Assembly (NCBI RefSeq): GCF_010811875.1
Contig: NZ_VKHP01000015.1
Coordinates: 1-64,000, forward strand
From: Bradyrhizobium uaiense
GTDB taxonomy: Bacteria; Pseudomonadota; Alphaproteobacteria; Rhizobiales; Xanthobacteraceae
Direction: 5' to 3'
Length of the DNA: 64,000 bases
A model generated the notes under the pieces. It was not told where the DNA came from and searched no databases. It saw only the letters and a program-made list of their open reading frames with translations. The position numbers and the translations under genes were made by a program. Each line of letters starts with the position of its first letter. The first letter of the stretch is position 1. Shown one piece after another: positions 56,023 to 64,000 of this stretch.

Positions 56023-57042
56023 TCAGCCGGCCAGTGCGATGCGCGCGGTGACACGCGCAAACCGGCGCTGGTATTCGCGGGGCGATAGCCCGGTTTCGCG
56101 CTTGAACAGGCGGCGGAAGGTCGACAGGTCGTTGTAGCCGACGCGCGCGCTGACGGCGTCGAGCTTCAGCCGCCTGGATTCGATCAGGCGCTTGGCGACG
56201 TCGACGCGCAGCGCCTGCAGATATTGCAGGGGCGCTTCGCCGACCGCCAGCTTGAAGCGACGGTTCAAGGTGCGCTCGCTGACCGCAAGGTCGCGCGCCA
56301 GCCGGGCGAGGCTGAAGCCCCGTTGCAGCGACTTCTCCATCAGGCTTTGCGCCTGCGCCACCAACGCGTCGGAATGCTGTATGTCGTGGGTGCGGCTGGC
56401 ATAGGGCGCCTGCGAAACGCGATTGCCGTCGATCAGCATCAGCTTGCCGGTCTCGGTCGCCACGTCGGTGCCGGCGAATTTCTCGACCAGCCGCAGCGCA
56501 AGATTGAGCGACGTGGTCACCGCGCCCGAGCAGACGATCCGGTTCTGCTCGGTGAGGATTTCGGCAACGCGCAGGTCCACCGCCGGATAGCGCATCGCGA
56601 ATGTCCGCCCCTTTGCCCAATGGGTGGTCGCGACCCGGCCGTCAAGCAGGCCGGCTTCGGCGAGGATGACGCTGCCGGTACAATAGGACGCGAGCAGGGT
56701 GCCGCGCTCATGCTGCCGCCGCAGTGCGGCGAGCAGCGGCTCGACCGTATCGAGCCGCGCGAAGAACCGCTCGATATCGCCGACGAACGGTCCGGGGATC
56801 ACGACCGCATCCGCCGATGACCGCGCGCTGATCGGTCCGTCGACACCGACGATCTGGCCGGACGCGGTCTGTATCGGCCGGCCGCTCAGGGACTCGATGC
56901 GCCACCGCAGCTGCGACGGCTTGCCGTTCTGACGCCTGGGCCGGTTCGCCGCCACTGAATTGGCGGCGGTGAACACGTCGACAATGCCGGCGACCCCCGA
57001 AGCGAGGATGCCGTCATAGACCCAAATCCGGATGAGTGGCAC
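56023..57042 (-). CDS. GlxA-family AraC-type regulator
   Basis: A regulator of about 339 residues with an N-terminal DJ-1/PfpI-like domain (IWVYDGILASGVAGIVDVFT, then LLASYCTGSVILAEAGLLDG with the nucleophile-elbow cysteine, and VATTHWAKGRTF). The C-terminal AraC domain shows LARLARDLAVSERTLNRRF and DAVSARVGYNDLSTFRRLF, then SPREYQRRF. GTG at 57042 is one of several possible starts because no ATG is present near the first strand. It lies 102 bp upstream of the tautomerase gene on the same strand, and may activate the nitrilase cluster. Confidence 0.82.
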   Translation of the reverse strand: MPLIRIWVYDGILASGVAGIVDVFTAANSVAANRPRRQNGKPSQLRWRIESLSGRPIQTASGQIVGVDGPISARSSADAVVIPGPFVGDIERFFARLDTVEPLLAALRRQHERGTLLASYCTGSVILAEAGLLDGRVATTHWAKGRTFAMRYPAVDLRVAEILTEQNRIVCSGAVTTSLNLALRLVEKFAGTDVATETGKLMLIDGNRVSQAPYASRTHDIQHSDALVAQAQSLMEKSLQRGFSLARLARDLAVSERTLNRRFKLAVGEAPLQYLQALRVDVAKRLIESRRLKLDAVSARVGYNDLSTFRRLFKRETGLSPREYQRRFARVTARIALAG

Positions 57043-57215
57043 GGCCGTGTCCGATCTTGCACAAGATGAGGCAATTCTGCCATCGCGCAGGGGACCCGGC
57101 AAGCGACGATGGCTGACGCTGAATGTGACGCGATATGTGACTGCCCGACAGGCAACTCGGCAAAACCTGTCGCAGGGCTCAGATACCCGACTCAAAAGTC
57201 AGGCCACACATTCAG

Positions 57216-57243
57216 CGTCGTCCTGGCTTTCGCCAGGACGACG
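57216..57243. terminator. 12-bp-stem hairpin with GAAA/TTTC loop
   Basis: CGTCGTCCTGGC (57216-57227) and GCCAGGACGACG (57232-57243) pair perfectly around four bases. On the minus strand the loop is GAAA, a stable GNRA type. It lies 27 bp after the GNAT gene and so may end that transcript. It shares its design with the palindrome at 63122-63242. Confidence 0.6.
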
Positions 57244-57270
57244 GCGGTGGATGGGGGGTCGAGCACCGCC

Positions 57271-57915
57271 TCAAATCGCTCGCGCAAATCTGCGAAAGCC
57301 CGGCGCACCGGTCAGCGCCTCGAATGCGGCGTCACGCTTCTCTTCGGCGAAGCCAAAGCCGGCCTTGGCGTAGCAGCGTTCGGCCACGTCGTTGCCGATC
57401 ACGAACGAAACCGACGCCTGGGCATAGCCCGCAGCCTTGCCGTCGGCGAGCGCGCGGCCGATCAGGGCCTGCACCAGACCGCCGCCGCGATGCGGAGATT
57501 CGTTTGCGACATGCTCGATCAGCCAGTCGCCCTCGCCGCCCTGGACCCAGCAGCTACGGGCATAGCTCCCGCGCGCAACGATGCCGTCGGCATCCACACC
57601 GGTCTCCGCCGCGACCTCCTCGATCGCCGCGCGTGCGGCAACGACCGTTCCGGATGCCGGCATCGCGCACAGCGCAGCCGCCGGCACGCCGTCGACCTCA
57701 GCGACCAGGAAATGGGCGACATGGTACCATGACCGCACCCGCGCCACGGCAAGCCGCGTCATGAACGCGAGGCACTCCCGCTCAGGCCGATCGAGCGCGA
57801 TGTCGAACCAGCCGCGCGGCAGCGGGCCGCGCTGTGCGGCCAGGACAACACGCGCGATGAAGGCGGCGTCGTCGGATCGTGCGGGACGGATCGAAGATCG
57901 TCCCGCACCGATCAT
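57271..57915 (-). CDS. GNAT-family acetyltransferase
   Basis: A 214-residue protein. The acetyl-CoA binding loop is NESPHRGGGLVQALIGRAL near residue 145, and NDVAERCYAKAGFGFAEEKR is the closing strand-turn of the GNAT fold. The N-terminal part has RPARSDDAAFIARVVLAAQR. The substrate is unknown. The start lies one base after the stop of the CoA-transferase B subunit, so it may belong to that operon. Confidence 0.8.
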   Translation of the reverse strand: MIGAGRSSIRPARSDDAAFIARVVLAAQRGPLPRGWFDIALDRPERECLAFMTRLAVARVRSWYHVAHFLVAEVDGVPAAALCAMPASGTVVAARAAIEEVAAETGVDADGIVARGSYARSCWVQGGEGDWLIEHVANESPHRGGGLVQALIGRALADGKAAGYAQASVSFVIGNDVAERCYAKAGFGFAEEKRDAAFEALTGAPGFRRFARAI

Positions 57916-57916
57916 C

Positions 57917-58567
57917 TCAGGTGTTCGTCAGCGCGACGCGGAATTCCGCCTCGGTCTTGGCCTTGACCTCGTCGAGCGTGACGCCGTCGGCCAGCTCGAT
58001 CAGCGCCATGCCGTCCTTGCCGTGCTTGTCGATGGTGAACACCGCCAGATCGGTGACGACCATGTCGACCACGCGTTCGCCGGTCAGCGGCAGATTGCAC
58101 TGCTTGAGCAGCTTCGGGCCGTCCTTGGCGGAATGCTCCATCACGACCACGACCCGCTTGACACCGGCGACGAGGTCCATGGCGCCGCCCATGCCCTTCA
58201 CCATCTTGCCGGGGATCATCCAGTTGGCGAGGTCGCCGTTCTGCGCCACCTGCATGGCGCCGAGGATCGACAGATCGATATGGCCGCCACGCACCATGCC
58301 GAAGGAATCGGCCGACGAGAAATAGCTGGTCGAGGGCAGCTCGCTCACGGTCTGCTTGCCGGCGTTGATGAGGTCGGCGTCCACCTCGTCCTCATAGGGG
58401 AACGGGCCCATGCCGAGCATGCCGTTCTCGCTCTGCAGGTTCACGTCGACGCCGTCGGGGATGTAGTTCGAGACCAGCGTCGGGATGCCGATGCCGAGAT
58501 TGACGTAATAGCCATCGCGCAATTCCTTGGCGGCGCGGGCGGCCATCTGTTCACGGGTCCAGGCCAT
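57917..58567 (-). CDS. scoB: 3-oxoacid CoA-transferase subunit B
   Basis: A 216-residue beta subunit of succinyl-CoA:3-ketoacid CoA-transferase, which activates acetoacetate for ketone-body and polyhydroxybutyrate-related metabolism. The catalytic glutamate lies in [18 protein letters not shown] near residue 48. [14 protein letters not shown] and [16 protein letters not shown] are further family blocks. It follows subunit A by 24 bp on the same strand. The neighbouring phasins fit polyester turnover. Confidence 0.93.
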   Translation of the reverse strand: MAWTREQMAARAAKELRDGYYVNLGIGIPTLVSNYIPDGVDVNLQSENGMLGMGPFPYEDEVDADLINAGKQTVSELPSTSYFSSADSFGMVRGGHIDLSILGAMQVAQNGDLANWMIPGKMVKGMGGAMDLVAGVKRVVVVMEHSAKDGPKLLKQCNLPLTGERVVDMVVTDLAVFTIDKHGKDGMALIELADGVTLDEVKAKTEAEFRVALTNT

Positions 58568-58591
58568 GAGTCTCTCCTGAAAAATCGGGTT

Positions 58592-59299
58592 TTAAGCGGC
58601 GGGCCGCGGACGGGTGTTGCGGAACTCGATCCGCTTCTTGCCGGTGCCGACCTGGATGATGCGTTTGACGAAAATGCCGGGGGTGTGGATGTGGTCCGGG
58701 TCGATCTCGCCGGCCGGCACCAGATGCTCGACCTCGGCGACGGTGACCTTCGCGGCGGTCGCCATCATCGGGTTAAAATTGCGCGCGGTCTTGCGGTAGA
58801 CGAGGTTACCGGCGGTGTCGCCCTTCCAGGCGTGGACGATGGCGACGTCGGCGAACAGGCCGCGCTCCATGATGTACTTCTCGCCGTCGAATTCCTTCAC
58901 TTCCTTGCCTTCGGCGATCAGCGTGCCGACGCCCGTTTTTGTGTAGAAGGCCGGGATGCCGGCGCCGCCGGCGCGGATGCGCTCGGCCAAGGTGCCTTGC
59001 GGGTTGAACTCAAGCTCGAGCTCGCCAGCAAGATATTGCTGGGCGAACAGCTTGTTCTCGCCGACATAGGACGAGATCATCTTCTTGATCTGGCGCGTCT
59101 CCAGCAGCCGGCTGAGGCCGATGCCGTCGACGCCGGCATTGTTGGAGACGACGGTGAGGCCCTTGACGCCGGATTCGCGGATCGCGTCCGACAGGGTCTC
59201 GGCGATGCCGCAGAGGCCAAAGCCCCCCGACATGATCATGATGCCGTCCTTGAGGAGACCATCGAGTGCCGATTTGGCGTCGGGATAAACTTTGTTCAT
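58592..59299 (-). CDS. scoA: 3-oxoacid CoA-transferase subunit A
   Basis: A 235-residue alpha subunit. GIMIMSGGFGLCGIAETL near residue 20 binds CoA, and GLTVVSNNAGVDGIGLSRL is the core motif. The acidic stretch IPAFYTKTGVGTLIAEGKEV and VYRKTARNFNPMMATAA complete the family pattern. ATG at 59299 is supported by the conserved start of the protein; a longer in-frame extension is not. It is the promoter-proximal gene of the scoAB pair. Confidence 0.93.
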   Translation of the reverse strand: MNKVYPDAKSALDGLLKDGIMIMSGGFGLCGIAETLSDAIRESGVKGLTVVSNNAGVDGIGLSRLLETRQIKKMISSYVGENKLFAQQYLAGELELEFNPQGTLAERIRAGGAGIPAFYTKTGVGTLIAEGKEVKEFDGEKYIMERGLFADVAIVHAWKGDTAGNLVYRKTARNFNPMMATAAKVTVAEVEHLVPAGEIDPDHIHTPGIFVKRIIQVGTGKKRIEFRNTRPRPAA

Positions 59300-59531
59300 G
59301 CAGCGAATACCTGATGGAGGGCGCGGAACGGCTGTGTCAAAGCGGATTATTAGGCGAAATCTTCGCAATGCGTCAATCACGGCCCCGTGCGGCGGCCGCC
59401 GCCACCCCGTGACATCAACATGGCCTTGAAAGCGTCAAGAAAACCCTTCAAGTTGCGTGGGTTGGCAGGGGCCTCCGGCGAGAGCCCGCTGTGTTCGACG
59501 ACGACCCGACAAACCTCAACCCGACCCGGAT

Positions 59532-61508
59532 ATGTCATTGACGATGGCCCAAGGAATTAAGCGCCTGGGGATGCCGATCGCGGCGCTCTTGGGCCTGGCG
59601 CTGGTCGGGCTGGTCGGAACGTCGTGGTTCCTCAACCGGGACGCGCTGCGCAGCGCCGTGGAAGCGCAGATTCGCTCGGTCACCGGGCTCGAGCTCGTCG
59701 TCAACGGCCCGATCGATGTTTCGGTCTTTCCCGGCAGTTATGTCTCCTTTCACAATGTCGGGCTCAAGGGCGCCGATACCATCGGCCCCGCTTTGCAGGT
59801 CGATGTGCTGACCGCCAATCTGCGCCTGCTGCCGCTGCTGCTGCGGCGGTTCGAGATCGCGGACGTCATGATGCTGCGTCCGCATATCCGTGTGGTCCGC
59901 GACGCCGCCGGCGAAAGCAACTGGACACCGTTTGTCGAGACCATCGCCAAGGCGATGACGCCCGGCGCCGAGAATCAGGTGTCGTTCTCCGAAATCCGGA
60001 TCCAGGACGGCGAGCTGAACTACCAGGACGGCACCAACAACATCTCCGAGCAGCTCGGCGATATCGATCTTTCGCTGGCCTGGCCCTCGATCTCGCGTTC
60101 CTTTGCCGCAACCGGCCAGTTCGACTGGCGCGGCGAGCGGGTCGACGGCTCGATCAGCGCCAGCGATTTCGTCGCGCTGCTGTCGGGCGACCGTTCCGGC
60201 CTCAAGGCCCGGCTCGCCAGCGCGCCGCTCAAGGTTGCATTCGACGGAACCGTCGCCAACCGGACCAGCCTGATGATGGAAGGCACAGCCACCATGGACT
60301 CACCGTCGCTGCGCAACGCGTTGCGCTGGATGGGACAGGCACCGCCCGGCGGCGGTGGCGGCTTCGGCCGCTTCGCGCTGAAGGCCCGCGCCAATGTGGT
60401 CGGCGGCTCGGTCGCTTTCACCAATGTCAATGTCGAGCTCGACGGCAACGTCGCCGAGGGCGTGATGACCTACTCCAGCAACGGCCGGCAGACCCTGCAG
60501 GCGACGCTCGCCGCCGGCAATCTCGATTTCACGCCCTACATCTCGACGTTCCGCCTGCTGGCCAGCGGCCAGCGCGACTGGAACAGACAGCTGTTCGACC
60601 TGTCCTCGCTGTCGTCGACCGATCTCGACATGCGCCTGTCGGCCGCCAAGGTGACGGTCGGGCCGTCGAAGCTCGGCCGCACCGCGTTCGGCGCCAATCT
60701 GCGCGGCGGCGCGCTCGCGCTGAGCGTCGGCGAGGCGCAGATGTATGGCGGCATCGCCAAGGGCTCGTTCGCGATCGCGCGCTCGGATGCGGTCGCAGAT
60801 GTACGGGCGCAATTCCAGTTCACCGACGTCGATCTGCAGGCCTGCGCCAGCGAATTGTTCGGCATCAATAAGTTGTCGGGCCGCGGCAACCTCAACGTCT
60901 CGCTGATGGCCTCCGGCTCGAGCCCGTTCGGGCTGGCGTCGTCGCTGGACGGCACCGCCACGCTGACCGGACATGACGGCGCGATCGCGGGCTTCAATGT
61001 CGAGCAGCTCCTGAAGCGGCTGGAGAAGCGGCCGCTGTCCGGCGGCGGCAATTTCCGCTCCGGCTCGACGCCCTATGACAATCTCAGCGTCTCGGTGAAA
61101 TTCGCCGACGGCGTCGCGACCGCCGACGACATCCATGTCGTGAGCCCGGCGGCGAAGATCACGCTGACCGGCACCGCCTCGGTGCCGTCGCGCGAATACG
61201 ATCTCAAGGGCGTCGCCAGCCTGACCTCGGCGTCCGCCGGGGGCAACGCATTCGATCTGCCGTTCGTGATTCAGGGCCCGTGGGATGATCCGCTGATCTT
61301 TCCCGATCCGGAAAGCCTGATCCGCCGCTCGCCGGCATCCGCCCCGCTGCTCGACGCAGTGAAGGATCGCAAGACCCGCGACGCGGTGCGTTCGGTGATC
61401 GAGCGCTTCACCGGCGGAGCCGCACGGCCGGCGGCCGCACCCGATGCTGCGGCCGGCGCGCCTGCCGGCGCACCGGCGTCATCGGCCGAGAATGCCAAAT
61501 CGAACTGA
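59532..61508 (+). CDS. AsmA-family inner-membrane protein
   Basis: A 658-residue protein of the AsmA type, linked to outer-membrane assembly and lipid handling. An N-terminal signal anchor (PIAALLGLALVGLVGTSWFL) is followed by the repeated beta-groove domain typical of AsmA/TamB/VPS13-like bridges (LVVNGPIDVSVFPGSYVSFH; IADVMMLRPHIRVVRDAAG). The AsmA C-terminal part contains GRGNLNVSLMASGSSPFGLA and TLTGTASVPSREYDLKG. The final 50 residues are Ala/Pro rich. ATG at 59532 is chosen; ATG at 59544 is possible. It is divergent from the scoAB operon. Confidence 0.85.
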   Translation: MSLTMAQGIKRLGMPIAALLGLALVGLVGTSWFLNRDALRSAVEAQIRSVTGLELVVNGPIDVSVFPGSYVSFHNVGLKGADTIGPALQVDVLTANLRLLPLLLRRFEIADVMMLRPHIRVVRDAAGESNWTPFVETIAKAMTPGAENQVSFSEIRIQDGELNYQDGTNNISEQLGDIDLSLAWPSISRSFAATGQFDWRGERVDGSISASDFVALLSGDRSGLKARLASAPLKVAFDGTVANRTSLMMEGTATMDSPSLRNALRWMGQAPPGGGGGFGRFALKARANVVGGSVAFTNVNVELDGNVAEGVMTYSSNGRQTLQATLAAGNLDFTPYISTFRLLASGQRDWNRQLFDLSSLSSTDLDMRLSAAKVTVGPSKLGRTAFGANLRGGALALSVGEAQMYGGIAKGSFAIARSDAVADVRAQFQFTDVDLQACASELFGINKLSGRGNLNVSLMASGSSPFGLASSLDGTATLTGHDGAIAGFNVEQLLKRLEKRPLSGGGNFRSGSTPYDNLSVSVKFADGVATADDIHVVSPAAKITLTGTASVPSREYDLKGVASLTSASAGGNAFDLPFVIQGPWDDPLIFPDPESLIRRSPASAPLLDAVKDRKTRDAVRSVIERFTGGAARPAAAPDAAAGAPAGAPASSAENAKSN

Positions 61509-61699
61509 CCAGGTCGAACCAACGAACTCGAACGGATCGATCCATTCACTTTCCGCATGGATGCACCGGGACTGATCCACGCTCTCGCTGCGAGCCCCCT
61601 ACAGAAGTCGTCGATCCGGCATCTTTATCAGGTCACGGGCATGCGCTAGTGTTTTCTCCAACCGGTTAAAAAAGCCGGCGTCATTGAGGGGAGAACAAC
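61509..61699. promoter_or_regulatory. Intergenic region upstream of ABC transporter
   Basis: These 191 bp contain no gene. GGGGAGA at 61688-61694 is the ribosome site for the GTG start of the substrate-binding protein. No operator can be recognised. Confidence 0.4.
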
Positions 61700-63085
61700 G
61701 TGAGATCCAAGGTTATCGGTGCGCTTTCAATTGCGGTCGCCGCGGTCGGCCTGTTTGCCGCAACTGCACCCGCTCTGGCGCAGGGCAAGACGATCACCGT
61801 CTGGTGGGGTAAGGGATTTTACAAATCCGAAGATGACGCGCTGCTCGAGACGATCAAGAAATTCGAAGCCAAGACCGGCATCAAGGTCGAACTGTCGCAA
61901 TACGCGATCCAGGACATGATTCCGAAGACGGTCGCCGCGCTGGATTCCGGCACCGTGCCCGACGTCGCCTATTCCGACACCTACGATGTGCAGGCCCAGG
62001 GCAAGTGGGCCTATGAGGGTAAGCTCGAAGATCTGTCCGACATCATGCTGCCGATGAAGGACGCCTTCGCGCCGAACACGCTGGAAGCGGCCCTGCTCTA
62101 CAATGACGTCACCAAGAAGAAGTCCTATTACGGCTTCCCGCTGAAGCAGCAGAGCATGCACGTCCAGATCTGGGGCGACATGCTGGAGAAGGCCGGATTC
62201 AAGGCCGCCGACATCCCGACCAAATGGGAGGACTACTGGACGTTCTGGTGCGACAAGGTGCAGCCGGCGATCCGCAAGGCGACCGGCCAGCGCATCTACG
62301 GCGTCGGCCAGCCGATGGGCGTGGAATCCACCGACTCGTTCCAGTCGTTCTACACCTTCATGGATGCCTACCACGTCAAGCTGGTCGACGACGACGGCAA
62401 GCTCCTGGTCGACGATCCCAAGGTGCGCGACGGCCTGATCCACGCGCTGAAGGACTACACCGACACCTATATCAAAGGCTGCACGCCGCCGTCCTCGACG
62501 ACCTGGAAGGATCCGGACAACAACGTCGCCTTTCACAACAAGACGATCGTGATGACGCACAATTTCACGATCTCGATCGCGGCGAAGTGGTTCGAGGATT
62601 CGACCAACCCGGCGCTGACCGACGCGCAGCGCGCCGCCGGCAAGCAGGCCTATGAGCAGGACATCATCACGGCGTCCTTCCCCAAGGCGCCGGACGGCTC
62701 GACGATCCGGTACCGTTCCGACGTCAAGACCGGGCTGATCTTCGCCAACGCCAAGAACAAGGCCGAAGGCAAGCAGTTCATCAGCTTCCTGATGCAGGAA
62801 GACAACGTCCGGCCCTATATCGAAGGTGCACTCGGCCGCTGGTTCCCGGTGACCAAGGCCAGCCAGGCCAGCCCGTTCTGGCAGGCCGACCGGCATCGCA
62901 AGGCGGTCTGGAATCAGTTCACCGGCGGTACCGCGCCGTTCGACTTCACCAAGAACTGGAAGTTCACCATCCTGAACAATGAGAACGTCTGGGCCAAGGC
63001 CATGAACCGCGTCGTCAGCGAGAAGGTGCCGGTGGACAAGGCCGTCGACGAACTGATCGCCCGCATCAAGCAGGTCGCGGGGTAA
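61700..63085 (+). CDS. ABC transporter substrate-binding protein (sugar type)
   Basis: A 461-residue periplasmic binding protein. GTG at 61700, preceded by GGGGAGA, gives a signal peptide (ALSIAVAAVGLFAATAPALA). The mature part begins KTITVWWGKGFYKSEDDALL and shows the SBP_bac_1 fold: VELSQYAIQDMIPKTVAALD, DVAYSDTYDVQAQGKWAYEG and YGFPLKQQSMHVQIW. The C-terminal GRWFPVTKASQASPFW is also typical of carbohydrate or polyol systems. A permease gene follows after a 203-bp gap that holds a large palindrome. The ligand cannot be named. Confidence 0.9.
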   Translation: MRSKVIGALSIAVAAVGLFAATAPALAQGKTITVWWGKGFYKSEDDALLETIKKFEAKTGIKVELSQYAIQDMIPKTVAALDSGTVPDVAYSDTYDVQAQGKWAYEGKLEDLSDIMLPMKDAFAPNTLEAALLYNDVTKKKSYYGFPLKQQSMHVQIWGDMLEKAGFKAADIPTKWEDYWTFWCDKVQPAIRKATGQRIYGVGQPMGVESTDSFQSFYTFMDAYHVKLVDDDGKLLVDDPKVRDGLIHALKDYTDTYIKGCTPPSSTTWKDPDNNVAFHNKTIVMTHNFTISIAAKWFEDSTNPALTDAQRAAGKQAYEQDIITASFPKAPDGSTIRYRSDVKTGLIFANAKNKAEGKQFISFLMQEDNVRPYIEGALGRWFPVTKASQASPFWQADRHRKAVWNQFTGGTAPFDFTKNWKFTILNNENVWAKAMNRVVSEKVPVDKAVDELIARIKQVAG

Positions 63086-63121
63086 GGCAAAGGATGACGA
63101 CCGCCGCGGACATATGCATCC

Positions 63122-63242
63122 GTCGTCCCTGCGAAAGCAGGGACCCATACGCCGCGGCGGTCGTTTTCGAGAATGCTGGTTGACGGCTTTCGTGCAATAA
63201 CGAAAGCCGGTGGTTATGGGTCCCTGCTTTCGCAGGGACGAC
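63122..63242. repeat. 121-bp compound palindrome between ABC genes
   Basis: The 28-base segments 63122-63149 and 63215-63242 are perfect inverted copies. Each arm itself folds as GTCCCTGC-GAAA-GCAGGGAC (or its complement), and the centre holds a third hairpin, GGCTTTCG (63185-63192) with CGAAAGCC (63201-63208). This is a REP/BIME-like element. It lies within a transport operon, where such RNA structures often protect upstream mRNA and so raise binding-protein levels over permease levels. Confidence 0.85.
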
Positions 63243-63288
63243 AGGGTAGGCGTAGGCGCAAGCGGTAGCTTGCTCAAAGAGTAACCGA

Positions 63289-64000
63289 ATGGCGATCACG
63301 CTCTCCGCATCCGATACCCCCTCGCCGCCTTTGTCGGCACGGCTGTCGCCGCCGCAGGTGTGGGGCATCGCGCTGCTCGCGCCCTATCTGCTCGTCTTCC
63401 TCGCCTTCGTGGTCTACCCGGTCGGCTATGGCCTGTGGCTGGCGCGCCAGCCTTCGAGCTATGTCGCGCTCTACAACGACCCGATCTTCGCGCGCGCGGC
63501 GGTCAACACGCTGATCTTCCTGGTCATCGGCATCAACATCAAGATGCTGATCGCGCTGTTCCTGTCCGGCTTCTTCGCCCAACAGCGGCCGTGGATCAGA
63601 TGGCTGTCGGTCATCTTCATCCTGCCCTGGGCGGTGCCGTCGATCCCGACCATCCTGTCGGTGCGGTTCATGCTCAATCCCGAATGGGGCGTGGTCAACC
63701 AGCTGATCTTCAAGTTCACCGGCGACGACGGCCCGAACTGGCTGAACGATCCGGCGGTCGCGCTCGCAATGGCGATCGGCGTGCACATCTGGAAGTCGCT
63801 GCCGTTCTGGACGCTGATCCTGCTGACCGGGCGGCTCGCGATCTCGCACGATCTGTACGAGGCGTCCGACGTCGACGGCGCCAATTGGTGGCAGAAATTC
63901 CGCTACATCACCTGGCCGTCGATGCAGACGCTCTACATCACCTGCACGCTGCTCTCGATGATCTGGACGCTGGGCGACTTCAACAGCGTCTATCTGCTCA
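63289..64000 (+). CDS. ABC transporter permease, sugar type (runs off right edge)
   Basis: The first 237 codons of a MalF/UgpA-type inner-membrane permease. A helix at about residue 28 (WGIALLAPYLLVFLAFVVYPVGYG) is followed by further helices such as VNTLIFLVIGINIKMLIALF and WLSVIFILPWAVPSIPTI. The EAA loop that contacts the ATPase reads YEASDVDGANWWQKFRYITWP near residue 190. It is separated from the binding-protein gene by the compound palindrome. The remainder and probably the second permease and ATPase genes are outside the window. Confidence 0.9.
   Translation, partial: MAITLSASDTPSPPLSARLSPPQVWGIALLAPYLLVFLAFVVYPVGYGLWLARQPSSYVALYNDPIFARAAVNTLIFLVIGINIKMLIALFLSGFFAQQRPWIRWLSVIFILPWAVPSIPTILSVRFMLNPEWGVVNQLIFKFTGDDGPNWLNDPAVALAMAIGVHIWKSLPFWTLILLTGRLAISHDLYEASDVDGANWWQKFRYITWPSMQTLYITCTLLSMIWTLGDFNSVYLL

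Noticed and set aside
61727-63277. 516-codon minus-strand frame opposite the binding-protein gene
   Set aside because: Mirror frame; the plus strand has a signal peptide and binding-protein fold.

Overview
The window reads as chromosomal DNA of a GC-rich alphaproteobacterium, most likely from the Bradyrhizobium/Rhodopseudomonas group. The support is paired phasin genes, a large PAS histidine kinase of PdhS/PleC type, a tRNA-His without the usual extra 5' G, and intergenic hairpin repeats of the kind common in Bradyrhizobium. The assignment to genus is an inference.

Three zones can be separated by two tRNA 3' fragments that look like integration (att) scars. Zone 1 (1-30082) is an accessory redox and detoxification block. 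It holds an acetate symporter pair, an FAD monooxygenase with a divergent TetR regulator, a molybdenum/iron-sulfur aldehyde-oxidase-type enzyme with a three-haem cytochrome c, an Old Yellow Enzyme, two MhqO-like ring-cleaving VOC dioxygenases (one with an MhqD-like hydrolase), two isochorismatase-type hydrolases, several alpha/beta hydrolases, two LysR and one AraC regulator, a LysR-coupled adenylate cyclase, and a seven-gene operon (isochorismatase, XapX, amidohydrolase, DoxX, VOC, porin, DUF1275). The pattern suggests sensing and removal of quinones, aldehydes and other electrophiles. The zone ends at a tRNA-Arg(CCG) 3' fragment.

Zone 2 (30083-43136) starts with an intact metal-type uptake operon (DUF2946 protein, TonB-dependent receptor fused to a second small outer-membrane barrel, ExbB, ExbD, TonB). 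It then turns into a gene graveyard (36554-43080): a frameshifted small secreted protein, three damaged short-chain dehydrogenases, LysR, TauD, CaiB and crotonase remnants, a duplicated and deleted TetR 5' end, a quinone oxidoreductase with an in-frame amber codon, and a 52-bp hairpin insertion flanked by a 9-bp direct repeat. One intact TetR gene survives with three copies of a 15-bp palindromic operator. The zone ends at a tRNA(CAU) 3' fragment.

Zone 3 (43137-64000) begins with a CBS protein and two truncated regulators fused by deletion. It then becomes core-like: tRNA-His, two phasins, the PAS histidine kinase, a von Willebrand domain protein, a nitrilase/tautomerase/GlxA cluster, a GNAT acetyltransferase, the two subunits of a 3-oxoacid CoA-transferase, an AsmA-like protein, and the start of a sugar-type ABC transporter operon that runs off the right edge. 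Long palindromic repeats sit in three of its intergenic regions.
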